The position numbers were made by a program, and so were the translations under genes. A model generated the notes under the pieces. That model searched no databases. It worked only from the letters and a program-made list of their open reading frames with translations, and was not told the origin of the DNA. Shown one piece after another: positions 8,774 through 16,213 of a stretch of 64,000 nt of DNA (its first letter is position 1; each line of letters opens with the position of its first letter). Origin of the DNA: Janibacter alkaliphilus (GTDB taxonomy: Bacteria > Actinomycetota > Actinomycetes > Actinomycetales > Dermatophilaceae); contig NZ_JACBZX010000001.1 in NCBI RefSeq assembly GCF_013408565.1, positions 2,108,001-2,172,000 on the forward strand, read 5' to 3'.

Positions 8774-10923
8774 GCGGCCATCCTCGCAGCCACCGGCGAG
8801 GCGGCGGTGATCCCCTTCGTCGACTCGATGACCGGGCCGAGCTTCTTGCGCAGCGCCTCGTAGAAGACGTTCAGCGGGAACTCGTCCGGCAGCACGAGGT
8901 CGGTCAGTCCCTTCGGCGGGCCGTCCAGCGGCAGCGCGGCCGGGTCGTCGACCCCCTTCGCCCACACCGACGCCGGGTGCGGGGCGACGTGACCGGCGAC
9001 GAAGGCGTAGGCGGCGCGCCAGTGCCCGACCCGGGAGCGGTCGATGCCGCTGCGGTAGAGCTCCTCGACCGCGTCGGAGAGGGCCACCACCGCCTCGGCC
9101 ACCCGCTCCCAGTCGATGGAGAGGGTGTTGTCGGTCCAGCGCAGCACCCCGTGGCCGTGCAGCCAGGCGAAGAGCAGCTGGCCGCCCAGGCCGTCGTAGT
9201 TGCGCACCCGGTCCCCGGTGATCGGGAAGCGGAAGAGCCGGTCGAAGAGGATCGCCAGCTGCACCGGCCGGGCGAAGGGGTGTCCCTCCTCGTCCAGCAG
9301 CACCGCCTGCCGGAAGGTGTTGAGGTCGCAGCGCAGCTCCTCCAGCGCGTACATCCAGAAGGGCATCCGCTGCTTGATCATGAAGGGGTCGAAGGGCAGG
9401 TCGCCGTGGCTGTGGGTGCGGTCGTGGACGAGGTCCCACATCGCGAAGGTGGACTGCGCCAGCCCCTGGTCGGCCACGAGCAGCTCGCCCTCCGGCGGCA
9501 GCTGCATGCCGAGGGTCTGCGCGGCGGCCGCGGTCACCGCGCGGAAGCGGGCGGCCTCCCGGTCGCAGAAGATCGCGCCCCAGGTGAAGCGGGGCACCTC
9601 GCGCACCGCGACCGTCTCCGGGAAGAGCACCGCCGAGTTGGTGTCGTAGCCGGGGGTGAAGTCGACGAAGGTCACCGGCAGGAAGGCCGAGTTGGTGTAC
9701 CGGGCCTCGACCTCGGCCAGCCAGTCCGGCCACACGACGTCGAGCAGCACCGCCTCGAAGACCCGGTCGGGGTTGCCGTTCTGGGTGTACATCGGCAGCA
9801 CGACGAGGTGGGTGGTGCCGTCCTCGCGGTGGGTCTCCGGGCGCAGCAGGACGAGGCTGTCCAGGAAGTCCGGCACCCCGAGGCCTTCGTCGACCCAGCG
9901 CTGCAGGTCGCGGCCCAGCTGCTCGAGGTAGGCGGTGTCGTGCGGCAGGCGCGGCGCGATCTCGGCGACCGAGCCCTGGATGGTGGCCACGAGCTCGCCG
10001 GCGCGGGCGGTCGCGTCCGCACCGTGCGCCTCGACGTCGATGCGGCCGTCCGTGGCCTGCAGCAGCCGCAGCTCCTCGACCGCCGACTTGAGCGTGGCCC
10101 AGGCCGGCAGCGCGGCCACCGTGTGCTCGCTCGTCGTGGCGCTCGTCGGTGCCGCCGCCGAGGGGACCGCGGCCCAGGTGACGAGGTTGGTCCACAGCCG
10201 GCGGTGGGCCAGCTCGTCGATCGAGTCGTCGCCGACGAGGTCGGAGTCGGCGATCACGACGACCCGGCCGGCGCCGTGCTCGGTGGTGACGAGGACGGGC
10301 GCCGCGGCCGGGTGGGCGGTGGCCGAGGTGCGGGCGAGCACCTGGGCGTCGGTGCCGGGGGAGATCTCCAGCGCGCCGCTGCGGTAGAGGCAGACGTCCC
10401 CGACCCCGGCCAGCGGCCCCTGACCGCCGGCGTGGCCGGTAGCCAGCTCCGGGCGGATCCAGGTCGCGTTGTCGTGGTGGCGCCGTCCGGACCCGGCGCT
10501 CTCGTGGACCAGCGTGGAGACGATCCCGATGCCGAAGGGGGCCAGCAGGGCGTCGAGGTTGCTGCCGTGGGCGCGGTGGTCGCACTCGGCGAGCACGACC
10601 AGGCCGCCGCCGCCCTCGACGTGGCCGGTGACCGCGGCGATCTCCTCGGGGGCGTAGACCGGGGGGAGGTCGCCGGCGACCCGCTCGGAGGCGGCGTCGG
10701 CGGGGTGGGCGACGACGAGCACGTCGACACCGTCCAGGGCTGCGGCGTCCAGCGGCCCGTCCCGGTGCTCCCGGACCGCGACGCCGCGCTCGGTCAGGCT
10801 CTGCACGGCGAGCGCGAGCGAGGCGTCCGCCGGGTTGGCCGGGTTCATCGTGGCCGCGCGCTCGCGGTCGGTGGACCACGCGCTGCTGTGCGCCTGGTCG
10901 ACGAGGACGGTGAACATGGTCAC
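8770..10923 (-). CDS. DUF6421 family protein with GATase-like N-terminal domain
   Basis: A 717-residue protein. The first 250 residues resemble a class I glutamine amidotransferase/IFT52-like fold (VDVLVVAHPAD, GGGLVVLAECDHRAHGSNLDALLAPFGIGI, VLVTTEHGAGRVVVIADSDLVGDD). No catalytic cysteine is evident, so this part may bind a ligand or partner. The remaining 450 residues match the actinobacterial DUF6421 family, with a region rich in His, Asp and Trp (WDLVHDRTHSHGDLPFDPFM). A GTG at 10923 is preceded by AGGAAGGG and is chosen as the start; an ATG at 10917 is the alternative. It is coupled to threonine aldolase by a 4-bp overlap. Function is unknown. Confidence 0.78.
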   Translation of the reverse strand: MTMFTVLVDQAHSSAWSTDRERAATMNPANPADASLALAVQSLTERGVAVREHRDGPLDAAALDGVDVLVVAHPADAASERVAGDLPPVYAPEEIAAVTGHVEGGGGLVVLAECDHRAHGSNLDALLAPFGIGIVSTLVHESAGSGRRHHDNATWIRPELATGHAGGQGPLAGVGDVCLYRSGALEISPGTDAQVLARTSATAHPAAAPVLVTTEHGAGRVVVIADSDLVGDDSIDELAHRRLWTNLVTWAAVPSAAAPTSATTSEHTVAALPAWATLKSAVEELRLLQATDGRIDVEAHGADATARAGELVATIQGSVAEIAPRLPHDTAYLEQLGRDLQRWVDEGLGVPDFLDSLVLLRPETHREDGTTHLVVLPMYTQNGNPDRVFEAVLLDVVWPDWLAEVEARYTNSAFLPVTFVDFTPGYDTNSAVLFPETVAVREVPRFTWGAIFCDREAARFRAVTAAAAQTLGMQLPPEGELLVADQGLAQSTFAMWDLVHDRTHSHGDLPFDPFMIKQRMPFWMYALEELRCDLNTFRQAVLLDEEGHPFARPVQLAILFDRLFRFPITGDRVRNYDGLGGQLLFAWLHGHGVLRWTDNTLSIDWERVAEAVVALSDAVEELYRSGIDRSRVGHWRAAYAFVAGHVAPHPASVWAKGVDDPAALPLDGPPKGLTDLVLPDEFPLNVFYEALRKKLGPVIESTKGITAASPVAARMAA

Positions 10924-10944
10924 GGCAGAATCCCTTCCTGTATC

Positions 10945-10983
10945 AAGATCATTCGGTAAGAACGTCTCATGACCGAAGATCTT
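10945..10983. promoter_or_regulatory. inverted repeat upstream of the DUF6421 operon
   Basis: Two 12-base arms, AAGATC-TTCGGT (with one bulged A at 10951) and ACCGAAGATCTT, are separated by 14 bases and sit 22-60 bases upstream of the DUF6421 start. They could form an operator or a hairpin in the 5' untranslated region. A poor -10-like AATGAT lies inside on the minus strand. Confidence 0.45.
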
Positions 10984-11007
10984 GCGCAACAGGGGAGGTC
11001 CTGAGAG

Positions 11008-11941
11008 ATCGGCACGCCGCCGGACCCGGACGACGAGCCGGTGACCTCCGACCCGTCGACGACCGAGACGCCGACCGAGGACCCGGGCCCCTGGTGTCGC
11101 GGTGGAGAAGTCGGCCGAGCTCGACGACGCCGACGGTGACGGCCTGGCCGACGCCGGCGAGGAGATCACCTACTCCTTCGCCGTGACCAACACCGGCAAC
11201 GTCACCCTGACCGGGATCGGCGTGGACGACGCGATGGTCGGTGACGTGACCTGCGCGGCGACCGAGCTGGCGCCGACCGAGCAGACCACCTGCACCGCCG
11301 ACGAGCCCTACGTCACCACCCAGGCGGACGTGGACTCCGGGTCGGTGGACAACTCGGCCACCGCCTCCGGGACCCCGCCGGGCGAGGACACCGACCCGGT
11401 GGTCTCCGACCCGGCGACGACGAGCACCCCCACCCCGGCCCCCGCCCCGGCGGTGACCGTGGTCAAGGTGGCCGAGCTCGTCGACGAGGACGATGACGGT
11501 CTGGCCGACGCCGGGGAGCAGATCATCTACTCCTTCACCGTGACCAACACCGGCAACCAGACCCTGACCGAGGTCACGGTGGTGGACCCGAAGGTGGAGG
11601 GCCTCACCTGCGAGAGCGCCACCCTGGCGCTCGGGGAGGAGACGACCTGCAGCGCCGCGCCCTACGAGGTCACCGCCGACGACGTGACCGCCGGGGAGGT
11701 GGCGAACACCGCCACCGCCACGGCTCAGCCGCCGGGTGAGGGCACCCCGCCGGTCGAGGCGCCCGAGGGGCCCGTCAGCCGTGAGCCCACCGATCTCGGC
11801 GGCCGGCCGGCCCCCCCGACGTCCATCCCCACCGGACAGGCTCCGGTCCGGCTCGTGCTCCCGCTGGGGGCGCTGGTGATCGCCCTGGGCGCCGGCGTGC
11901 TCGGCCTCTCGCTGCGTCGCCGCCGCCCCGACCATGGCTGA
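11008..11941 (+). pseudogene. truncated, frameshifted surface protein with DUF11/DUF7507-like repeats
   Basis: The remains of a cell-surface adhesin-like protein. From 11011 the frame reads GTPPDPDDEPVTSDP, which matches the end of a repeat unit seen again downstream (GTPPGEDTDPVVSDP), so at least one earlier unit and the signal peptide are missing. Near 11090, in a CCCC run, the frame shifts by +1. From 11102 there are two repeats, each opening with a calcium-loop-like DADGDGLADAGEE or DEDDDGLADAGEQ and followed by YSF-VTNTGN. The end has IPTG, a hydrophobic helix and RRRR, an atypical sortase signal. The last 8 bases overlap the sortase. Missing start plus frameshift argue for a pseudogene; the frameshift alone could be a sequence error. 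Confidence 0.72.
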
Positions 11942-12567
11942 CGCCGCGGCACCCGGGCGACGGCGGCGGATCGGCGTGCTCGTCGGTCTGGCGCTGCTGC
12001 TCGTCGGCGGCGTGCTGCTCGCGGTCGATTCCCGGGAGCGCAACGTCGGCCGGATACCCGACCAGGCCGCACCGACGGCCTCGGCCGGGCCGCTCACCTC
12101 GGCCGAGCCGGTGGCCGCCGACGAGGTGCTCTACCCGCGGCGGGTGATCATCCCCTTCGCTGTCGGTGGACGCGCCCGTGGAGCCGGAGGCGGTGGACGC
12201 CGAGGGTGTGCTCGGGGTGCCCAGCGACCCGCAGACCCTGGGCTGGTGGGCCGAGGGCCCGTTGCCCGGCAGCGACGAGGGCACCGCGATCATCGCCGGG
12301 CACATCGAGTACCAGGGTGAGGACGGTGCCTTCGCCGAGCTCGACTCGATGGACGTCGGCGACCGGGTGACCGTCGTCGACGACGGGCGTCGGGACGACT
12401 TCGAGGTGGCCGTGTTGCGCACCTGGGACAAAAGCTCGCTGGCCGAGCAGGACGCCTTCGCCGCCGATGTGCCGGGCCGGGTCGCGCTGGTCTCGTGCAC
12501 CGGCGACATCGACCCCGAGACCGGTGTCTACGAGGACAACGTCGTCGTCTACGCCGTCCCCGCCTGA
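11934..12567 (+). pseudogene. class E/F-like sortase, frameshifted
   Basis: The start ATG at 11934 overlaps the surface protein's stop. An N-terminal basic stretch and membrane helix (RRRRIGVLVGLALLLVGGVLLAV) are followed by YPRRVIIP, where the frame breaks near 12157 beside a CCCC run; the protein continues in the next frame with LSVDAPVEPEAVDAEGVLGVP. The second half carries the sortase fold with the catalytic His in IIAGHIEY and Cys in LVSCTGD. The family's usual arginine near the C-terminus (commonly YRDN in class F) reads YEDN here. The gene would anchor the adjacent surface protein. Decay or an assembly error are both possible. Confidence 0.72.
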
Positions 12568-12571
12568 GCGC

Positions 12572-13696
12572 TCACGCCCAGATCGCCGCCGGGATGCCGT
12601 CGGAGTGCACCTGCGGCTCCTCGGGCAGCGGGCGGGCCCGGCCGGAGGCCACCCGCGCGGCGGTCCAGGCCACGGCGCAGGCGTCGAGGACGTCGTCTGC
12701 GGCGTAGCCGCTGCCGGACAGCACGCTCGGCGAGCCGATCCCGACCGCGGCGAGCGCCGCGAGACGCTCGGCGGCCCCACTCTCGGCCCGCTTGGCGTGC
12801 CGCATCGGGGCGCCGGCCATGGTCGCGAAGGAGAGCTCGGGGTGCGCCTCGACGATCCGGGTGTCCCGCGGCACCCGCACCAGCGCGTCGGCCTCGCGGA
12901 TCTTCCTCGTGATGCCCCAGGCCTGCTGGGAGATGCCCTGGCCGGCGGCCTCCCGGTTGGCGGCGTTCGCCGCCTCGTAGGAGTCGGCGACGGTGGCCGC
13001 CCGGGTCGGCGTCGTGAAGACCGAGCTGCTCCGGCCCGGCAGCGCGGCGCGGGCCAGCCGGTCCGCCTCGCGCGCACCGTCGTCGGGCAGGCCGATCGGG
13101 ATGTCCACCGCCGCGACCGCGATCCGCAGCTGCTCGCCGGCCGCGGCCAGCAGTTCCTCGAGCGTCTCGGCGACCACCACCCGGGGTCGGGGCGCGCCCG
13201 GCTCGAGCAGGGCGCCCACCCAGCCGGCGCGGCAGGCGTCGACCCCCAGCACCGGGGCGAGCACCTCGAGCGGACCTGGCGCAGAGGTGCCCACGTCGTG
13301 GGCGTCGCCGTCGGGGGCGTCGTCGCCCGGGCGGTCGCGCCCGTCCGGGCCGGCACCCGACCCCGGCAGGCCCGACGGGAGCGAGCCCACCGGGTAGCGC
13401 TGCTCGGCCTCGGCGAGCTTGTCCGCCATCGCCGCGTCCAGGTCGATGTCGAGCACGTCGACCAGCCGCAGCAGGTAGGTCATGACGTCCGCGACCTCGT
13501 CGCGGACCGCCTGCGCCCGCTCCGGGTCGGCCATCACCTGCGCCGACTCCTCGGTCTCCAGCCACTGGAAGATCTCCACGAGCTCGGCCACCTCGACGGA
13601 CAGAGCCATCGCCAGGTTCTTCGGGGAGTGGTAGCCGCTCCAGCTCCGCTCCTCGGCGAAGCGACGGATCCGCTCGGCCCACGTCTCGCTCTGCAT
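12572..13696 (-). CDS. MazG-like pyrophosphohydrolase fused to a DUF429 domain
   Basis: A 374-residue two-domain protein. Residues 1-105 are an all-alpha MazG-like NTP pyrophosphatase with the metal-binding acidic pairs in SVEVAELVEIFQWLETEES and DEVADVMTYLLRLVDVLDID. A Gly/Asp/Pro-rich linker of about 35 residues follows. Residues 145-374 match DUF429, an RNase H-like nuclease-related fold (GVDACRAGWVGALL, AVDIPIGLPDDG, EAHPELSF, DVLDACAVAWTA), also carrying acidic residues. MazG enzymes hydrolyse non-canonical or alarmone nucleotides. A fused DUF429 suggests combined nucleotide and nucleic acid housekeeping or stress defence; that is inference. Confidence 0.85.
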   Translation of the reverse strand: MQSETWAERIRRFAEERSWSGYHSPKNLAMALSVEVAELVEIFQWLETEESAQVMADPERAQAVRDEVADVMTYLLRLVDVLDIDLDAAMADKLAEAEQRYPVGSLPSGLPGSGAGPDGRDRPGDDAPDGDAHDVGTSAPGPLEVLAPVLGVDACRAGWVGALLEPGAPRPRVVVAETLEELLAAAGEQLRIAVAAVDIPIGLPDDGAREADRLARAALPGRSSSVFTTPTRAATVADSYEAANAANREAAGQGISQQAWGITRKIREADALVRVPRDTRIVEAHPELSFATMAGAPMRHAKRAESGAAERLAALAAVGIGSPSVLSGSGYAADDVLDACAVAWTAARVASGRARPLPEEPQVHSDGIPAAIWA

Positions 13697-13722
13697 GATC
13701 TCCAGCCAACCACGTCCGTCGC

Positions 13723-13836
13723 TTGTTGGCGTCGGAGCCAGGCGGGGGGAGCCGACCGCTGGTCGCTGCCGGCGGGCTGCTGCTCGCCCTCAGCGGCGCG
13801 CTCCTGGGTCGGCGACGGGCCTCCGCACGGCACTGA
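13723..13836 (+). pseudogene. orphan cell-wall-anchor tail (remnant)
   Basis: A short frame ends at 13836 with a glycine-rich stretch (SEPGGGSRPL), one hydrophobic helix (VAAGGLLLALSGALLG) and RRRASARH. This is the layout of the C-terminal sorting tail of a surface protein, without the rest of the protein and without a clear LPxTG box. It could begin at TTG 13723 but has no ribosome binding site. It lies between divergent MazG-DUF429 and gabD, about 1.2 kb from the decayed surface protein/sortase pair. Confidence 0.4.
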
Positions 13837-13914
13837 GCCGCCACGGTCCGCGCGGGGTGCTCCGCGGCACCGACCCGCGCGGAACCTGAGGCCCCCGATG
13901 TCCCCGCCGCGGTC

Positions 13915-13920
13915 TAGGCT
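13915..13920 (+). promoter_or_regulatory. -10 box of a leaderless gabD transcript
   Basis: TAGGCT lies exactly 6 bases before the gabD ATG, so transcription would start at or beside the start codon. No Shine-Dalgarno sequence precedes the gene. No convincing -35 box is visible. Confidence 0.5.
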
Positions 13921-13926
13921 CGGGCC

Positions 13927-15390
13927 ATGGCAGCGGTGACGCAGAAGTCCGCCCTGGCGGCGGCCCCGACCCAGCTCTTCATCGACGGCAGGTGGCGCGC
14001 GGCCTCAGGCCGGGACACCTTCGCGGTGCACGACCCGGCGACGGGCGCGGTGCTCGCCGAGGTCGCCGACGCCTCCGTGGAGGACGGTGCCGCGGCCCTC
14101 GACGCCGCCGTCGCGGCCCAGCAGGAGTGGGCGAGGACCGAGCCGCGGGTGCGCAGCGAGATCCTCCGGTCCGCCTTCGAGCTGCTCACCGAGCGGGCCG
14201 ACACCTTCGCCATGCTGATGACCCTGGAGATGGGCAAGCCGCTGGCCGAGGCGCGCGGCGAGGTCACCTACGGCGCCGAGTTCTTCCGCTGGTTCGCCGA
14301 GGAGGCGGTGCGCATCCACGGCCGCTACGCCGTCGCGCCGAGCGGTCCCTCGCGCCTCATCACGATGCAGCAGCCGGTCGGTCCCACCTTCATGATCACG
14401 CCGTGGAACTTCCCGCTGGCCATGGGCACCCGCAAGATCGGGCCGGCCATCGCCGCCGGCTGCACGATGGTCGTCAAGCCCGCCCACGAGACCCCGCTGA
14501 CCATGCTCGCCCTGGCCGCCGTCCTCGAGGAGGTGGGGCTGCCCGCCGGGGTGCTCAACGTCGTCACCACCACCCGCTCGGGCGAGGTCTCCGGGCCGAT
14601 CATCGGCGACCCGCGGCTGCGCAAGCTGACCTTCACCGGGTCGACTGCGGTGGGTCGCCGGCTGGTCGAGCAGTCGGCCGAGCAGCTGCTGCGGGTCTCC
14701 ATGGAGCTCGGCGGCAACGCCCCCTTCGTCGTCTTCGAGGACGCCGACCTCGATGCCGCCGTCGACGGGGCGATGGCCGCCAAGATGCGCAACATCGGCG
14801 AGGCCTGCACCTCGGCCAACCGCTTCCTCGTGCACGAGTCCGTCGCCGAGGAGTTCGGGCGCCGGCTGGCCGAGCGGATGGGTGCGATGACGGTCGGCAA
14901 GGGCACGGTGAAGGGCGTCGAGGTCGGTCCGCTGATCACCGAGAAGGCCCGGGCCGGGGTGGCCGAGCTCGTCGACGACGCGGTGGCGAAGGGGGCCACC
15001 GTGCTCACCGGCGGCGAGGTGCCCTCCGGCAAGGGCTGGTTCTACCCGCCGACCGTGCTCACCGACGTCGCCAAGAGCGCCCGGCTGGTGCGCGAGGAGA
15101 TCTTCGGCCCGGTGGCCCCGATCCGCACCTTCCGCACCGAGGACGAGGCGGTCGCCGCCGCCAACGACACCGAGTACGGGCTGGTGGCCTACGTCTTCAC
15201 CGAGGAGCACCGGCGGGCGCTGCGGGTCAGCGAGGCGCTGGAGTTCGGCATGGTCGGCATCAACCAGGGCGTGGTGTCCAACCCGGCGGCCCCCTTCGGC
15301 GGGGTCAAGCAGTCCGGCTTCGGTCGCGAGGGCGGCTTCGAGGGCATCGGGGAGTACCTGGAGACGAAGTACGTGGGCACGGCCCTCTGA
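13927..15390 (+). CDS. gabD: NAD(P)-dependent succinate-semialdehyde dehydrogenase
   Basis: A 487-residue aldehyde dehydrogenase. Visible family features are the PWNFPLAMGTRKIGPAIAAGC cofactor region with KPAHETP, FTGSTAVGR, the general base Glu in MELGGNAPF, and the nucleophile Cys in GEACTSANR, followed by EEIFGPVAP. The pattern fits the succinate-semialdehyde dehydrogenase group, which completes the 4-aminobutyrate shunt by making succinate. No gabT or GABA permease lies beside it, so other semialdehydes are possible. The start follows a -10 box at 6 bases. It overlaps the downstream RNase gene by 1 bp (TGATG). Confidence 0.88.
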   Translation: MAAVTQKSALAAAPTQLFIDGRWRAASGRDTFAVHDPATGAVLAEVADASVEDGAAALDAAVAAQQEWARTEPRVRSEILRSAFELLTERADTFAMLMTLEMGKPLAEARGEVTYGAEFFRWFAEEAVRIHGRYAVAPSGPSRLITMQQPVGPTFMITPWNFPLAMGTRKIGPAIAAGCTMVVKPAHETPLTMLALAAVLEEVGLPAGVLNVVTTTRSGEVSGPIIGDPRLRKLTFTGSTAVGRRLVEQSAEQLLRVSMELGGNAPFVVFEDADLDAAVDGAMAAKMRNIGEACTSANRFLVHESVAEEFGRRLAERMGAMTVGKGTVKGVEVGPLITEKARAGVAELVDDAVAKGATVLTGGEVPSGKGWFYPPTVLTDVAKSARLVREEIFGPVAPIRTFRTEDEAVAAANDTEYGLVAYVFTEEHRRALRVSEALEFGMVGINQGVVSNPAAPFGGVKQSGFGREGGFEGIGEYLETKYVGTAL

Positions 15391-15845
15391 TGCCACCGGG
15401 CCAGGGACGGCGCGCCGCGGCCGCGCCGCTGGCCGGGCTGCTCGCCGCCCTGCTGCTGGCGCTGGCCGGGTGGATCGTCCTGGGGGGGAACGACGACCCG
15501 GGCGGTTCGTCCTCCACCGACACCTCCGCGTCGGTTGCGGCATCACAGACGCCTGACTCCGGGCTGCCGACGATCGCCGAGAGCGCCCTGCCGGCCGAGG
15601 CGCACGAGACCCTGCGGCTGATCCGCGCAGGTGGGCCCTACCCCTACGACCAGGATGACGAGACCTTCGGCAACCGGGAGGGCCTGCTGCCGGACCGGCC
15701 GGGCGGCTACTACCGCGAGTACACCGTCGAGACCTCCGGCGAGGACGACCGCGGCGCCCGCCGGATCGTCACCGGCGCCGACGGCGACCGGTACTTCACC
15801 CGCGACCACTACGCCAGCTTCGAGCAGATCCAGGAGGGCACGTGA
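15390..15845 (+). CDS. secreted guanyl-specific ribonuclease (barnase/RNase Sa type)
   Basis: A 151-residue exported protein. Residues 10-32 form a membrane helix or signal peptide (PLAGLLAALLLALAGWIVL), then a Ser/Thr-rich spacer, then a microbial ribonuclease domain of about 85 residues. The domain has LPAEAHETLRLI, a Glu in YREYTVE, Arg residues in GARRIVTG and a His in TRDHYASF, matching the catalytic Glu, Arg and His of RNase Sa. It cleaves RNA after guanosine. The next gene, overlapping by 4 bp, encodes a barstar-like inhibitor, so the pair forms a toxin with its immunity protein. The uncleaved helix might instead tether it to the membrane. Confidence 0.87.
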   Translation: MPPGQGRRAAAAPLAGLLAALLLALAGWIVLGGNDDPGGSSSTDTSASVAASQTPDSGLPTIAESALPAEAHETLRLIRAGGPYPYDQDDETFGNREGLLPDRPGGYYREYTVETSGEDDRGARRIVTGADGDRYFTRDHYASFEQIQEGT

Positions 15846-16213
15846 TCCACGTCGAGCGCGCCGCGGTGGACGCGATGCTCGCCCGGGCGCTGGCCGGCAC
15901 CGAGCACCTGCACCTCGTCGACGGCGGGACCGGCAGGCCCTCGACGCTGGACGCCTTCGCCCGCCAGCTCGGCTTCCCGGACCACTTCGGGCACAACCTC
16001 GACGCGCTCATGGACTGCCTCCGGGAGAAGGCGGACGCGCACGACGCGCCGTGGACGCTGCTGTGGCGACCGTGGCCGCACGACGCTGCCGACCTCAGCC
16101 TGCCGCCGGGGGAGGGGGCCGGCCCCGACGAGACCGACCCCGGGGTGCTCGCGGTGCTCGCCGACCTCGAGCAGGAGCACCCCGAGGTCACCGTGGTCGT
16201 CGCCGACCGCTGA
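15842..16213 (+). CDS. barstar family ribonuclease inhibitor
   Basis: A 123-residue cytosolic protein. HLHLVDGGTGRPSTLDAFARQLGFPDHFGHNLDALMDCL is the barstar core with the conserved aromatic and Asn-Leu-Asp residues that plug the RNase active site. The GTG start overlaps the stop of the ribonuclease gene (GTGA), which ensures balanced synthesis. It should protect the cell from the upstream enzyme before export. The C-terminus extends about 30 residues beyond the classic barstar with a Pro/Gly/Glu-rich loop. Its 3' end meets the convergent condensation-domain gene. Confidence 0.88.
   Translation: MIHVERAAVDAMLARALAGTEHLHLVDGGTGRPSTLDAFARQLGFPDHFGHNLDALMDCLREKADAHDAPWTLLWRPWPHDAADLSLPPGEGAGPDETDPGVLAVLADLEQEHPEVTVVVADR

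Noticed and set aside
8977-10959. 660-codon plus-strand frame opposite DUF6421
   Set aside because: Same cause: third-position GC bias leaves the opposite strand open. The minus-strand protein has the family match and a ribosome binding site.
10969-11004. 11-codon ORF (MTEDLAQQGRS) as a leader peptide
   Set aside because: No ribosome binding site and no downstream gene in the same direction that is intact.
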